This document shows positions 8,414 to 17,455 of a DNA stretch of 64,000 nucleotides, in pieces (the stretch's first letter is position 1; each line of letters begins with the position of its first letter). The notes under the pieces were generated by a model that was not told the origin of the DNA, did no database searches, and saw only the letters and a list, made by a program, of their open reading frames with translations. The stretch lies in contig JAKVLB010000005.1 in NCBI GenBank assembly GCA_022484595.1, forward strand, positions 62,001 to 126,000. Reading direction: 5' to 3'. A program made the position numbers and the translations under genes. The stretch comes from Mageeibacillus sp. (lineage in GTDB: Bacteria > Bacillota > Clostridia > Saccharofermentanales > Saccharofermentanaceae).

Positions 8414-9937
8414 ATGTCTCTTGTATCAGCCGGATTTCTGGCGTTTGTTCTCGTCACGATAATTATCTACTATCTGCTGCCCGGCAGGGCGAGGTCAGGG
8501 CTTCTTTTGGCGGCAAGCCTTGTTTTCTGCGCTTTTGGCGGCGTTTACACCGTTCTTTTTGTAATGCTCTCGGCGGTAACGACTTACCTGGGAGGACGAT
8601 ACGCGAAAGGTCGCACCTGGGTTTGTGCGACTGCTGTCATATTCAATCTTGGGCTTCTTTGCGCGGTTAAGTTCTACGGCGTCATGGATCTGTTCTCGGC
8701 GCGCCTTGACATGTTGTTCGGAGCGGCGGACGGTGCGAATCAGTTTATGAAATATTGCGTTCCCGTCGGAATGTCGTTTTATACCCTGCAGATGACAGGC
8801 TATGTGCTTGACTGCTACTGGGAAAGAACAGCGGCGGAGAAGAGCTTTGTGCGATACCTTCTTTTCGCTGCATATTTTCCTTATCTGACGTCCGGACCTA
8901 TGAATTCATACGGTGTTCTGTCAAAGGAACTGTCAAAAGCCAAAGAGGCGAAGCTTACAGCCGCAAGACTCGGAGAGGGCGCGACGCGTATCCTGTGGGG
9001 ATTCTTCAAGAAACTGGTAATAGCTGACAGGTGCGCGGTTATTGTAGACGCTGTTTACGCCGACCACACCACATTTACCGGCCTTTATACCGTACTTGGA
9101 GTCATTTGTTTCGCTGTTCAGCTTTATGCTGATTTCTCGGGCTGCATGGATGTTGTCTGCGGAACGTCACATATATTCGGCATCGAACTGCCCGAGAACT
9201 TCAACAGCCCTTACCTGGCGGGTTCAATCCGGGAATACTGGCAGCGCTGGCACATTACACTCGGCTCGTGGCTTCGGGATTATCTATTCTATCCGCTTCT
9301 CAAGTCTTCTCTGTTTGTCACGATAGGAGACAGATCCCGAAGGCTGTTAGGAAAGAAGCAGGGCAAGAAGGTTCCTGTATATCTTGGAATGTTCGTGCTA
9401 TGGTTTGCGGTGGGTTACTGGCACGGCGGCGTCTGGAAATATATTATAGGTTCCGGGCTTCTTCACTGCTTTTACATAGTTTCCGGCATGATTGCCGAGC
9501 CTCTGTTCGCGCGCATAAGACCGGCGCTTCACAGCGACCGCCTTCCGTACAGGGTCTTCCGGGTAGTCCGCACGTTTATTCTCGTTCTCATAGGTTTTGT
9601 GTTCTTCAGAAGTGTGAATGTTCCTGATGCCATAGACCTGTTCCGGGCGATAGGAAGACACGGGATGGCAATGTCTTCGGAAGGGCTGCTGTCATGCGGT
9701 CTTGACTGCGGAAATCTGATTGTACTTTGCATAGGCACGGCCGTGCTCGCAGCATGTGATATCTATAAATACAGACCCGATGAGAATGAACCGCCGAGAA
9801 GTGTCCTTGCTGTTCTTCGAAAAGGACCGGCTGTGGTTTTCTGGGCGGTGTTCATGCTGATTCTTCTCGCGGTTCTGATTTTCGGACGCTACGGGTTAGG
9901 ATACGACGCCGGGTCATTCATATACGCAAGAATATGA
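8414..9937 (+). CDS. MBOAT-family O-acyltransferase (DltB/AlgI-like)
   Basis: A 507-residue polytopic membrane protein with about 11 to 12 hydrophobic helices. The MBOAT hallmarks are present: RWHITLGSWLRDYLFYPL (His280 region) and the catalytic-type WHGG motif (His337). DltB, AlgI and PatA relatives move an acyl group from a cytoplasmic donor to an extracytoplasmic hydroxyl. Here the most likely donor is the ACP encoded two genes upstream, carrying a glyceryl-derived unit, and the acceptor a cell-surface polymer or lipid. No DltD/AlgJ-like helper is seen in the window. The gene abuts the VOC gene without any gap. Confidence 0.92.
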   Translation: MSLVSAGFLAFVLVTIIIYYLLPGRARSGLLLAASLVFCAFGGVYTVLFVMLSAVTTYLGGRYAKGRTWVCATAVIFNLGLLCAVKFYGVMDLFSARLDMLFGAADGANQFMKYCVPVGMSFYTLQMTGYVLDCYWERTAAEKSFVRYLLFAAYFPYLTSGPMNSYGVLSKELSKAKEAKLTAARLGEGATRILWGFFKKLVIADRCAVIVDAVYADHTTFTGLYTVLGVICFAVQLYADFSGCMDVVCGTSHIFGIELPENFNSPYLAGSIREYWQRWHITLGSWLRDYLFYPLLKSSLFVTIGDRSRRLLGKKQGKKVPVYLGMFVLWFAVGYWHGGVWKYIIGSGLLHCFYIVSGMIAEPLFARIRPALHSDRLPYRVFRVVRTFILVLIGFVFFRSVNVPDAIDLFRAIGRHGMAMSSEGLLSCGLDCGNLIVLCIGTAVLAACDIYKYRPDENEPPRSVLAVLRKGPAVVFWAVFMLILLAVLIFGRYGLGYDAGSFIYARI

Positions 9938-9973
9938 CAGGAATACAAGATATACACTTGAGGAGGATATAGA

Positions 9974-10582
9974 ATGAACATAGTTTGTCTTGATATGGAA
10001 GGGGTACTTGTACCGGAGATATGGATTGAATTCTCGCGTGTCAGCGGAATACCGGAGCTTTGCAGAACTACCCGCGATGAGCCTGACTACGATAAGCTCA
10101 TGCACTGGAGACTCGGAATCTTGAGAGAGCACGGACTCGGACTTCGCGAGATTCAGAATGTTATCTCACAGATAAATCCCATGCCGGGCGCACGCGAATT
10201 TCTTGACGCATTAAGGCGCGATATGCAGGTCATAATCATCTCGGATACCTTTACCCAGTTTGCCATGCCGCTCATGGCAAAGCTGGGATATCCCGCGCTG
10301 TTCTGCAACTCGCTTGAAGTCGGAAAAGACGGCATGATTGAGGACTTTCATATGAGGATAGCGGACTCCAAGCTTTCCACTGTGCGAGCGCTTCAGTCAA
10401 TCGGTTATGATACAATTGCGTCAGGTGACAGCTATAACGATCTTGATATGATAAAGGCTTCAAAGGCAGGATTTCTGTTCAGGAGCACTCCGAAGATAAT
10501 TGCCGATAATCCGGACATTCCGGCATATGAGACTTTCGACGGGCTTCTCGCGGCAATAAGGAATGTTGCCGACAATGACTGA
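9974..10582 (+). CDS. thrH: ThrH-type HAD phosphatase (phosphoserine phosphatase / homoserine phosphotransferase)
   Basis: A 202-residue HAD hydrolase with the ThrH-specific motif DMEGVLVPEIW, where Glu replaces the second Asp of the usual DxD, then IISDTF (motif II) and SGDSYNDLDM (motif IV). ThrH dephosphorylates phosphoserine and can pass the phosphate to homoserine, linking serine and threonine formation. The start is ATG 9974 behind GAGGAGG. It follows the MBOAT gene by 36 nt and precedes an MFS gene by 29 nt, so it may share that transcript. A role in the acylation cassette is possible but not shown. Confidence 0.88.
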   Translation: MNIVCLDMEGVLVPEIWIEFSRVSGIPELCRTTRDEPDYDKLMHWRLGILREHGLGLREIQNVISQINPMPGAREFLDALRRDMQVIIISDTFTQFAMPLMAKLGYPALFCNSLEVGKDGMIEDFHMRIADSKLSTVRALQSIGYDTIASGDSYNDLDMIKASKAGFLFRSTPKIIADNPDIPAYETFDGLLAAIRNVADND

Positions 10583-10611
10583 GCATCCCGTCCGGGGCAA
10601 AGAAGGCACGT

Positions 10612-11844
10612 ATGAAGGGCAACAGCGGCAAATCGGATAATCACAGTAAGATCTCTTCCGCAATGGCATTCATTATTCTGTTTGGAATTGTGAGTCTGTT
10701 TTCTGATATGACACATGAAGGTGCCAGCAGTATAAGAGGCGCATACCTGTCGCTGCTCGGAGCGTCGGCAGGAACGATCGGATTTGTGTCCGGGCTGGGA
10801 GAACTTGCAGGATACTCGCTCCGGTATGTCTTTGGAAGAATTACCGACAGGACAAAGCTATACTGGCCCATGACGATAGCGGGATACGTTCTCGATGTTC
10901 TGGCGGTTCCCGCACTGGCGCTTACGGGAAAACACGGCTGGATAGCGGCATGCGCGCTCCTTATAATTCAGAGAACGGGAAAGGCTATAAAGAAGCCTGC
11001 CAAGGATACGATTATGTCGTTTGCGGCTTCACAGGAGGGCGTGGGAAAGAGCTTCGGCATACAGGAAGTTCTTGACCAGATAGGAGCCTTTTTAGGCCCG
11101 GTTCTGCTATACCTCGTGATGCTTCTCAAGACCGGTGACGACACGTTCAGCACATACAGGACATGTTTTGCTGTCCTTGCCATTCCCGGCGCTGTAACAA
11201 TGATTCTCCTCATAGTGACGCGACTTAAGTTTCCCAATCCCGAGAGATTTGAGCCTGAAGCAAAAGAGTATGTTCCGTTCAGAATGAAAAAGAAATTCAT
11301 ACTTTATATCGCCGGAATCAGTTTATTTGCCTTCGGTTTTGTGGATTACTCTCTGATTGTTATGCATGTATCGCGCAATTTTGCGGCGGCTGTCCCGGGA
11401 CTTGCGGACAGACTCCCGCTTCTATACGCCGGGGCAATGCTTACCGACGCAGTTTCCGCGCTTGTGTTCGGACTTCTGTTCGATAAGAAAGGCGCCCGTG
11501 TTCTTGTAATATCAACGGTGATTGCCGCTCCGTTCGCCGTTCTGGTTTTCGCCGGACAGACGATGATTCCGGTGGTTGTCGGCATTCTGCTCTGGGGAGT
11601 CGGTATGGGCGCGCAGGAGTCGATTCTCAAGGCGGCGGTTGCCGGGATGGTTCCCAAGACAGCGCGCGCTACGGGATACGGGATCTTCGAGCTTGCGTTC
11701 GGCGTGTTCTGGTTCCTCGGAAGCTGGCTTCTGGGCGTGCTTTATGATGCAAGTCTGCCTGCCATGATTGCGGTGTCAGTCGCAGCACAGCTCGCAGCCA
11801 TACCTTGTTATCTGATGTCATCGAAACAATCTTTCAGAAAATAA
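10612..11844 (+). CDS. MFS transporter
   Basis: A 410-residue protein with 12 predicted membrane helices and the major facilitator cytoplasmic loop signatures GRITDRTKLYW between helices 2 and 3 and LFDKKGAR between helices 8 and 9. The N-terminal DMTHEGASSIRG segment is common to a group of uncharacterised bacterial MFS proteins. The substrate cannot be inferred. The ATG is preceded only by a weak purine-rich stretch (AAGAAGG). It is the last gene of the fkbH-to-MFS run and is followed by a 141-nt gap holding the promoter of the next gene. Confidence 0.88.
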   Translation: MKGNSGKSDNHSKISSAMAFIILFGIVSLFSDMTHEGASSIRGAYLSLLGASAGTIGFVSGLGELAGYSLRYVFGRITDRTKLYWPMTIAGYVLDVLAVPALALTGKHGWIAACALLIIQRTGKAIKKPAKDTIMSFAASQEGVGKSFGIQEVLDQIGAFLGPVLLYLVMLLKTGDDTFSTYRTCFAVLAIPGAVTMILLIVTRLKFPNPERFEPEAKEYVPFRMKKKFILYIAGISLFAFGFVDYSLIVMHVSRNFAAAVPGLADRLPLLYAGAMLTDAVSALVFGLLFDKKGARVLVISTVIAAPFAVLVFAGQTMIPVVVGILLWGVGMGAQESILKAAVAGMVPKTARATGYGIFELAFGVFWFLGSWLLGVLYDASLPAMIAVSVAAQLAAIPCYLMSSKQSFRK

Positions 11845-11905
11845 ATAAACGCTGACACTTCACGAAAAGTTAACACAAACCTGCCCCGAACAGGCGCGCA
11901 ATTTG

Positions 11906-11934
11906 TTGTTTTTTGCCTGAAATAAACATACAAT
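11906..11934 (+). promoter_or_regulatory. Sigma-A promoter of the SDR gene
   Basis: TTGTTT (11906-11911), 17-nt spacer, TACAAT (11929-11934), about 50 nt before the start codon at 11986. The leader includes AAAGAGG as ribosome site. Confidence 0.65.
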
Positions 11935-11985
11935 TCAGTAAGGAAATATGTAATTACCAGCACACAGTAAAAAGAGGTTAACACA

Positions 11986-13161
11986 ATGGTTTCTGAATAT
12001 CTCGTTCTCGGAGGCGCAGGAGCCCTCGGCAAGTTTATCGTAAGCATTCTGCTGTCCCGTAAAGAGAAAGTCAGAATCCTGATGAGCGAACTCGCAGACG
12101 CCAGCAGCTACAAGAACAACCCGGGCGTTGAAGTCTTTTACGGCATATCCACGGATAAGGATTCAATGAAGGAGTTTTTTGACGTTGAAGATCCGAGGCA
12201 TTCTGTTGTAATCAACGCCGATGAGTATATCTCCCTTTCCGATTCCACAAATCTTACCATGCGCAGAGTTAACGTGATCGGAGCCGAGAATATCGTCGAT
12301 ATGTGTCTCAAGAGGAAAATCGGAAGGCTGGTCTACCTGAGCTCGGCATACGCACTCAATCCTGAAGTTACCGGTGATACTATCTCTATGCACTTTGACC
12401 GCAACAAAGTCGAAGGTGAATATGCAAAATCAAAGGCTGAAGCAGCGGCATATGTCATGGAGAAGGTTACTCTCAACAAGTTCAACGCAGTTATGGTTCT
12501 GCCGACATTCATTATGGGTCCCGGCTATTCCGAAGATTATGAGATTAACAAGATTATCAACAGTTATCTCAAAGACGGCGTTACGCCGATAAAGGGCGGC
12601 CATGCCTTTGTCGATGTCCGCGATGTCGCCAACGCGATGATTGTGCTGTCAGAGAACGGAGAGCCCGGAACAGGTTATGTTATCTCCGGCGAATACAAGA
12701 CCTCAGAGGAGTTTTTCGCTGATGTCAATGAAGTTCAGGGAATTGACGCGCCGGTAAAGACTGCTCCAAGCATCGTTATGAGCAGGTCTTTGTCGAAGCT
12801 TGTGGATACGTATTACAAGATAACCAGAAAGGACAACCCCAAGCGTGTTTACGCGCTGTTCTCGGACAATCCTACAGCCAAATTTGAAGACACGCACAGC
12901 GGGGTGTTTCCTGACAATATCATAAAGTTTAAAGAGACGATCAGCGACAGTATCAATGGCGTTGATCAGGCTGCGGGAAATACAGCGTTTGTCAGAGCAG
13001 ACAGTGAACCAAAGATGTCGGCTGTGGCAAAAACATCGAGAATTGAACGTTCTTACGCACAGCCTGAGAATTTGCAGTATGATAATGCGATTTCCGGCGC
13101 TGCTTCTCGTGCTGAGATTAAAGGTTCAGAGCCTGACGACAGCGGCGACGGGGAGGCCTGA
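11986..13161 (+). CDS. NAD(P)-dependent epimerase/dehydratase-like SDR protein
   Basis: A 391-residue extended short-chain dehydrogenase. The Rossmann motif GGAGALGKF is at the N-terminus, and the catalytic YAKSK follows an SSAYALNPE segment; FVDVRDVANA is a typical extended-SDR substrate-domain motif. The last 70 or so residues are polar and look disordered, unusual for the family. Relatives act on nucleotide sugars, steroids or dihydroflavonol-type substrates, so the substrate stays open. It has its own promoter and is followed after 2 nt by maf, whose ribosome site (GGGGAGG) lies inside its 3' end. Confidence 0.85.
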   Translation: MVSEYLVLGGAGALGKFIVSILLSRKEKVRILMSELADASSYKNNPGVEVFYGISTDKDSMKEFFDVEDPRHSVVINADEYISLSDSTNLTMRRVNVIGAENIVDMCLKRKIGRLVYLSSAYALNPEVTGDTISMHFDRNKVEGEYAKSKAEAAAYVMEKVTLNKFNAVMVLPTFIMGPGYSEDYEINKIINSYLKDGVTPIKGGHAFVDVRDVANAMIVLSENGEPGTGYVISGEYKTSEEFFADVNEVQGIDAPVKTAPSIVMSRSLSKLVDTYYKITRKDNPKRVYALFSDNPTAKFEDTHSGVFPDNIIKFKETISDSINGVDQAAGNTAFVRADSEPKMSAVAKTSRIERSYAQPENLQYDNAISGAASRAEIKGSEPDDSGDGEA

Positions 13162-13163
13162 GC

Positions 13164-13814
13164 TTGAAGTTCGGTACAATGAAGATTATTTTAGGCAGCA
13201 GTTCACCGCGAAGGCGTGAGCTGCTGTCACTTATTACGGACGAATATGAAATAATGACGGCGGATATTGATGAGCGCGCCATTGAGAATGATCTTAATCA
13301 AAGAGGAACAGAAGCGTCCTGTGTCAGCGAGGCGCTGGCCCTGGCGAAAGCGAAGGCGGTATATGATTTGCTTTCGGGGAAGTCCCGTGCTGAAACTGTC
13401 GTTATAGGGGCGGATACTTCGGTAATACTGGACAATGTAATTTACGGCAAGCCTAAAGATGAGGCTGATGCTTCGCATATGCTCAAATGTCTGTCCGGAA
13501 GGCGGCATGCGGTCGCAACGGGTGTTGCCCTTGTCAGCAGCGCCGGCGCGAAGAGCTTTACTGAAGAGAGTTTTGTTGAGTTCAACAGCTATGATGATTT
13601 CCAGAAACGACTTATAGATGATTACGTCAGGTCGGGTGATCCCATGGACAAGGCCGGAGCATACGGCATTCAGAACGGCGGTGCGCTTCTTGTCAGGAAA
13701 ATTGACGGCGACTACTTCAATGTGGTAGGACTTCCGGTTGCAAGACTTGCGCGGGAACTTGCAGATGTTTATCATGTTATGAATCAAGAAAGTGATTCTA
13801 TTTATCGGGGGTAA
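13164..13814 (+). CDS. maf: Maf-family nucleotide pyrophosphatase
   Basis: A 216-residue protein with the Maf signature LGSSSPRRRELL near the N-terminus, IGADTSVI, and the C-terminal DKAGAYGIQ. Maf/YhdE enzymes hydrolyse non-canonical or m5/pseudo-UTP-type nucleotides and affect septum formation when overproduced. A TTG start at 13164 is preferred because GGGGAGG lies 8 nt before it; the ATG at 13179 has no ribosome site. The gene is coupled to the SDR gene and precedes a small membrane protein by 5 nt. Confidence 0.9.
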   Translation: MKFGTMKIILGSSSPRRRELLSLITDEYEIMTADIDERAIENDLNQRGTEASCVSEALALAKAKAVYDLLSGKSRAETVVIGADTSVILDNVIYGKPKDEADASHMLKCLSGRRHAVATGVALVSSAGAKSFTEESFVEFNSYDDFQKRLIDDYVRSGDPMDKAGAYGIQNGGALLVRKIDGDYFNVVGLPVARLARELADVYHVMNQESDSIYRG

Positions 13815-13819
13815 TAATC

Positions 13820-14416
13820 ATGACAAAAACCGGGAAAACAAAAGGTGCTTCTGCTGCGGGCAATGTTCTTAAGCTTATCGGTATCTATATTCTGATTTAC
13901 CTGTGCTGCTCCGCCGCTTTCGTCGGACTTTTTCACACGGGACTATTTGAAGGACTCGGCGTGCTTATGTACAGGGGAGCGCTGTTTATAATCATCACCG
14001 GCACTGTTTCAGCTGTGATAATGGGTGTCATAAGGCATTTCTGGAAGTTTGTAAGTGTGAGAGACATAATAATGATGTTCGTCATTTTCTGCTGTGTGAA
14101 CATGGTGCTGTTCACACTTATACCTGTCACCGTTGAACGTTCGGTGTCAGTTTTTATGCTGAGCTACATGGATGAGAATTCCGACCAGACATTCACTCAG
14201 GATTCCGTCGGTGATATCTTTACATCGAAATACGTTAGTGACTACGGCGCATTCGACAAGAGGTTTGATGAGCAGATAGTTACCGGAACGCTTGATGAGA
14301 ATGCCGACGGATCATATTCCATAAATGACCGCGGGCGCTTTATTGTCAGAATGTTCAGGACCGTTGCCAAGTGGTTCAACACCGATCAGAGACTTGTGTA
14401 TCCGAATGAGAATTGA
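13820..14416 (+). CDS. Uncharacterised membrane protein
   Basis: A 198-residue protein I do not recognise. A short basic N-terminus precedes three strongly hydrophobic helices (about residues 17-40, 48-70 and 82-103), followed by a soluble acidic domain of about 90 residues that would lie on one side of the membrane. Topology suggests the C-terminal domain is extracytoplasmic if the N-terminus is inside. It lies 5 nt downstream of maf and is probably cotranscribed with it. No catalytic motif is visible. Confidence 0.7.
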   Translation: MTKTGKTKGASAAGNVLKLIGIYILIYLCCSAAFVGLFHTGLFEGLGVLMYRGALFIIITGTVSAVIMGVIRHFWKFVSVRDIIMMFVIFCCVNMVLFTLIPVTVERSVSVFMLSYMDENSDQTFTQDSVGDIFTSKYVSDYGAFDKRFDEQIVTGTLDENADGSYSINDRGRFIVRMFRTVAKWFNTDQRLVYPNEN

Positions 14417-14500
14417 GTGCGCAGGTGCGATGTTTATTTATCGCGAAAACAGGTTATAATGTTATCGCTGATTTTCCAAAACAGCTATAAAGGATAACTT

Positions 14501-15427
14501 ATGATTTGCAGTAACATTCTCGAAGCAGTGGGAAATACCCCGCTTATCAGGCTCAATAATATAGTTCCGGAGGGTGCCGGTGAGGTGCTCGTCAAGTTCG
14601 AAGGTCTCAATGTCGGAGGCTCAATTAAGACGCGCACGGCATATAACATGATTCTTCACGCTGAACGCAGCGGAAAGCTCAACAAATCAAGCATAATCGC
14701 GGAACCTACCAGCGGCAACCAGGGCATAGGACTGGCGCTTATAGGCGCTGTCCGCGGCTACAGGACGATAATCATTATGCCGGATTCGGTGAGTGAAGAG
14801 AGAAGCAAGCTTGTCCGTCATTACGGCGCGGAAGTTATCCTTATTCATGATGACGGTGATATAGGCAAGTGCATCGAGCAGTGCAGACTCAAGGCCGAAG
14901 AACTGGCGGCCCGAGATCCCCGCGTTTTTATCCCGCAGCAGTTTGAGAATCCGGCCAACGTCGAGGCGCAGTATAACTATACAGCCTCGGAGATTTTGAG
15001 ACAGGCGGACAGACCCATTGACGGTTTCTGTTCCGGTATAGGAACAGGCGGAACCATAACCGGAATCGGCGAAGCTTTGAAGGAACACAACCCGGATATC
15101 GTAATCTGGGCTGCAGAACCTGAGAATGCGGCGATTCTTTCCGGCGGGAGCATCGGCACACATATACAGATGGGAATCGGCGACGGAATTATCCCCAAGA
15201 TTCTGAATCAGAACATATACAGCGATATCTGCATAGTGACGGACGGAGAAGCGCTTGAGACAGCGCGCCGGCTGGCCTCACGCGAAGGTATCATGTGCGG
15301 AATATCAAGCGGAACCAATGTGGCGGCAGCGCTTAAGCTTGCGAAGAAATTAGGTCCCGGCAAAACTGTTGTCACAGTTCTCCCGGATACCGCCGAGAGA
15401 TATTTTTCGACGCCTCTTTTTGATTAG
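14501..15427 (+). CDS. cysK: Cysteine synthase family PLP enzyme
   Basis: A 308-residue fold-type II PLP enzyme that makes cysteine from O-acetylserine and sulfide. The substrate loop PTSGNQGIG, the phosphate-binding GIGTGGTITG and the C-terminal SSGTN are present. The PLP lysine motif is GGSIKTR rather than the common SVKDR: lysine is kept but the following Asp is Thr. This places it a little away from standard CysK and leaves room for a related beta-replacement reaction. A TATAAT -10 hexamer is at 14455-14460. Transcription ends at the strong hairpin 15433-15475. Confidence 0.9.
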   Translation: MICSNILEAVGNTPLIRLNNIVPEGAGEVLVKFEGLNVGGSIKTRTAYNMILHAERSGKLNKSSIIAEPTSGNQGIGLALIGAVRGYRTIIIMPDSVSEERSKLVRHYGAEVILIHDDGDIGKCIEQCRLKAEELAARDPRVFIPQQFENPANVEAQYNYTASEILRQADRPIDGFCSGIGTGGTITGIGEALKEHNPDIVIWAAEPENAAILSGGSIGTHIQMGIGDGIIPKILNQNIYSDICIVTDGEALETARRLASREGIMCGISSGTNVAAALKLAKKLGPGKTVVTVLPDTAERYFSTPLFD

Positions 15428-15432
15428 GCTCA

Positions 15433-15475
15433 CAGACGGTTATCGACTTATGTCGTAAACCGTCTGATTTTTTTT
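15433..15475 (+). terminator. Intrinsic terminator of cysK
   Basis: Stem CAGACGGTT / AACCGTCTG with an inner CGAC/GTCG pairing, followed by eight T. It separates cysK from the hydrogenase operon. Confidence 0.92.
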
Positions 15476-15528
15476 GAAAAATGTTGAAAAAATCGTATTT
15501 ATTTCTAACTTTTATCGGCACGCCTATT

Positions 15529-15534
15529 TATAAT
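15529..15534 (+). promoter_or_regulatory. Putative -10 of the hydrogenase operon
   Basis: TATAAT about 90 nt before the start of the diaphorase-like gene; no convincing -35 at 16-18 nt, so an activator may be needed. I saw no Rex-like site. Confidence 0.4.
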
Positions 15535-15622
15535 GTCAATCGATAGAGGCTATACTGATTGAACCTATGAGGACTTGGGACAAGACCCGGTCTTTTACTA
15601 TCTAAAGAAGGGAAAACCTAAA

Positions 15623-17455
15623 ATGAGCAGACTAAGCATTGTTACGAACAACAAGGCTCAGGAAACTGTCGAGCAACTCTACAAAGACGTAGAGCGCAGA
15701 GTTCAGGCCAGCCAGCCGGGACTTTGCCCTGTAGATCTTGCAGCAACTTTTCTGAACCTCTGCCACTCACAGTCCTGCGGTAAATGCACACCTTGCCGCG
15801 TTGGCCTCGGAAAGCTCGAAGAGCTGTTGAAGTCGGTTCTCGACGGTACAGCTACCATTGAGACGATTGATGTTATCGAGGAGACAGCCAAGAGTATTTA
15901 TTACTCCGCTGACTGCGCTATCGGTTCCGAAGCTGCGAGAATGGTAATCAAGGGACTTTTGGGATTCAGAGATGATTTTGAGGAGCACATTCTGCATGGC
16001 AGATGCAAGGGCCTTATGAGCCAGCCTGTTCCATGCGTTTATCAGTGCCCGGCACATGTTGACATCCCGGGTTACGTATCACTCGTTCATGAGGGAAGGT
16101 ACGCTGACGCTGTCAACCTCATCAGGAAAGACAACCCGCTTCCTTCGGTATGCGGACTTATCTGCGAGCATCCGTGCGAGGCAAGATGCCGCCGCACATT
16201 GGTTGATGACCCTATCAACATAAGAGGACTCAAGAGATTCGCCGTTGAGAACGAAGGCGAAGTCAAGGTTCCTTTAAAGGCTGAATCAACCGGCAAGAAG
16301 ATCGGTATCATCGGCGGAGGTCCTTCCGGACTTACAGCCGCATATTTCCTGTCACTTATGGGACATGACGTCACCGTATATGAGCAGCGCAAGCAGCTCG
16401 GCGGTATGCTTCGTTACGGTATCCCTGCGTACAGACTTCCCAGAGAATCACTGGATGCCGAGATTGAAGCCATGAAGCTTTCAGGCTTCAAGACAATAAC
16501 CGATTTCTCTATCGGCAAGGATGCTACAATCGAAGAAATAAGGGCAAAGTACGATGCGGTTTATGTCGCAATCGGCGCGCATACCGATAAGAAGCTCGGC
16601 ATTGACGGTGAAGACGCTAACGGCGTTATCTCGGCTGTTGAGATGCTTCGCGCAATCGGTGACAATGTAATGCCTGACTATTCGGGAATGAATATAGTTG
16701 TTGTCGGCGGCGGCAACGTAGCGATGGATGTTGCGCGCAGTGCAATCAGATGCGGCGCGAAGTCAGTCAAGATTGCATACAGAAGAAGAAAGATTGACAT
16801 GACCGCACTTCCTGAGGAAGTAGAGGGCGCTATTGCTGACGGCTGCGAGGTCGTTGAGCTTCACGCACCGGTAAGAGTTGAGAAGGACGAAGCGGGCAAT
16901 GTAAAAGCTCTTATCGTTCAGCCTCAGATGGTAGGCCCCGTTGAGTGGGGCCGCCCGAAGCCTGTTAAGGCTGATAAGCCTGAGATTGCAATGCCTTGCG
17001 ACAAACTTCTTGTTGCTATCGGACAGGGTATTGAGTCACAGCAGTTTGAAGCATACGGAATGCCGGTCAAGAGAGAAAAGATTACCGCTATGAACACGGG
17101 AAGCATTGACGGCAAGGACGGAATTTTCGCCGGCGGAGATTGCGTTACCGGACCTGCTACGGTTATCAAGGCTATTGCAGGCGGTAAAGTGGCGGCTGCC
17201 AATATCGATGAGTATCTCGGTTTCCGTCATGAGATCAAGAGCGATATCGAGATTCCTACGCCTAAGTTTGACGATCATGCACCCTGCGGACGTATCAATA
17301 TGCTTGAGCGCCCTGCCGATGAGAGAAGAAATGACTTCAAGCTCATGGAAATCTGCATGAGCGAGCAGGAGGCCAAGCAGGAGTCAGGCAGATGCCTGCA
17401 CTGCGATCACTTCGGCTACGGTATCTTTAAGGGAGGCAGAGAAACAAAATGGTAA
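15623..17455 (+). CDS. NuoF 4Fe-4S domain fused to GltD-type flavoprotein (hydrogenase-linked NAD(P)H oxidoreductase)
   Basis: A 610-residue two-part protein. Residues 51-98 hold the C-terminal [4Fe-4S] motif of NuoF/HydB (SCGKCTPCR plus Cys98), but the FMN/NADH-binding part of NuoF is absent. From about residue 135 it is a GltD/NfnB-like module: two cysteine clusters (CVYQCPAH, CGLICEHPCEARC), an FAD site IGGGPSGL, an NAD(P)H site VVGGGNVAMD and a terminal GRCLHC. It likely passes electrons between NAD(P)H and the ferredoxin-like domains of the hydrogenase encoded next; the two genes overlap by 7 nt. Start ATG 15623 is used, not an upstream TTG. Confidence 0.9.
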   Translation: MSRLSIVTNNKAQETVEQLYKDVERRVQASQPGLCPVDLAATFLNLCHSQSCGKCTPCRVGLGKLEELLKSVLDGTATIETIDVIEETAKSIYYSADCAIGSEAARMVIKGLLGFRDDFEEHILHGRCKGLMSQPVPCVYQCPAHVDIPGYVSLVHEGRYADAVNLIRKDNPLPSVCGLICEHPCEARCRRTLVDDPINIRGLKRFAVENEGEVKVPLKAESTGKKIGIIGGGPSGLTAAYFLSLMGHDVTVYEQRKQLGGMLRYGIPAYRLPRESLDAEIEAMKLSGFKTITDFSIGKDATIEEIRAKYDAVYVAIGAHTDKKLGIDGEDANGVISAVEMLRAIGDNVMPDYSGMNIVVVGGGNVAMDVARSAIRCGAKSVKIAYRRRKIDMTALPEEVEGAIADGCEVVELHAPVRVEKDEAGNVKALIVQPQMVGPVEWGRPKPVKADKPEIAMPCDKLLVAIGQGIESQQFEAYGMPVKREKITAMNTGSIDGKDGIFAGGDCVTGPATVIKAIAGGKVAAANIDEYLGFRHEIKSDIEIPTPKFDDHAPCGRINMLERPADERRNDFKLMEICMSEQEAKQESGRCLHCDHFGYGIFKGGRETKW

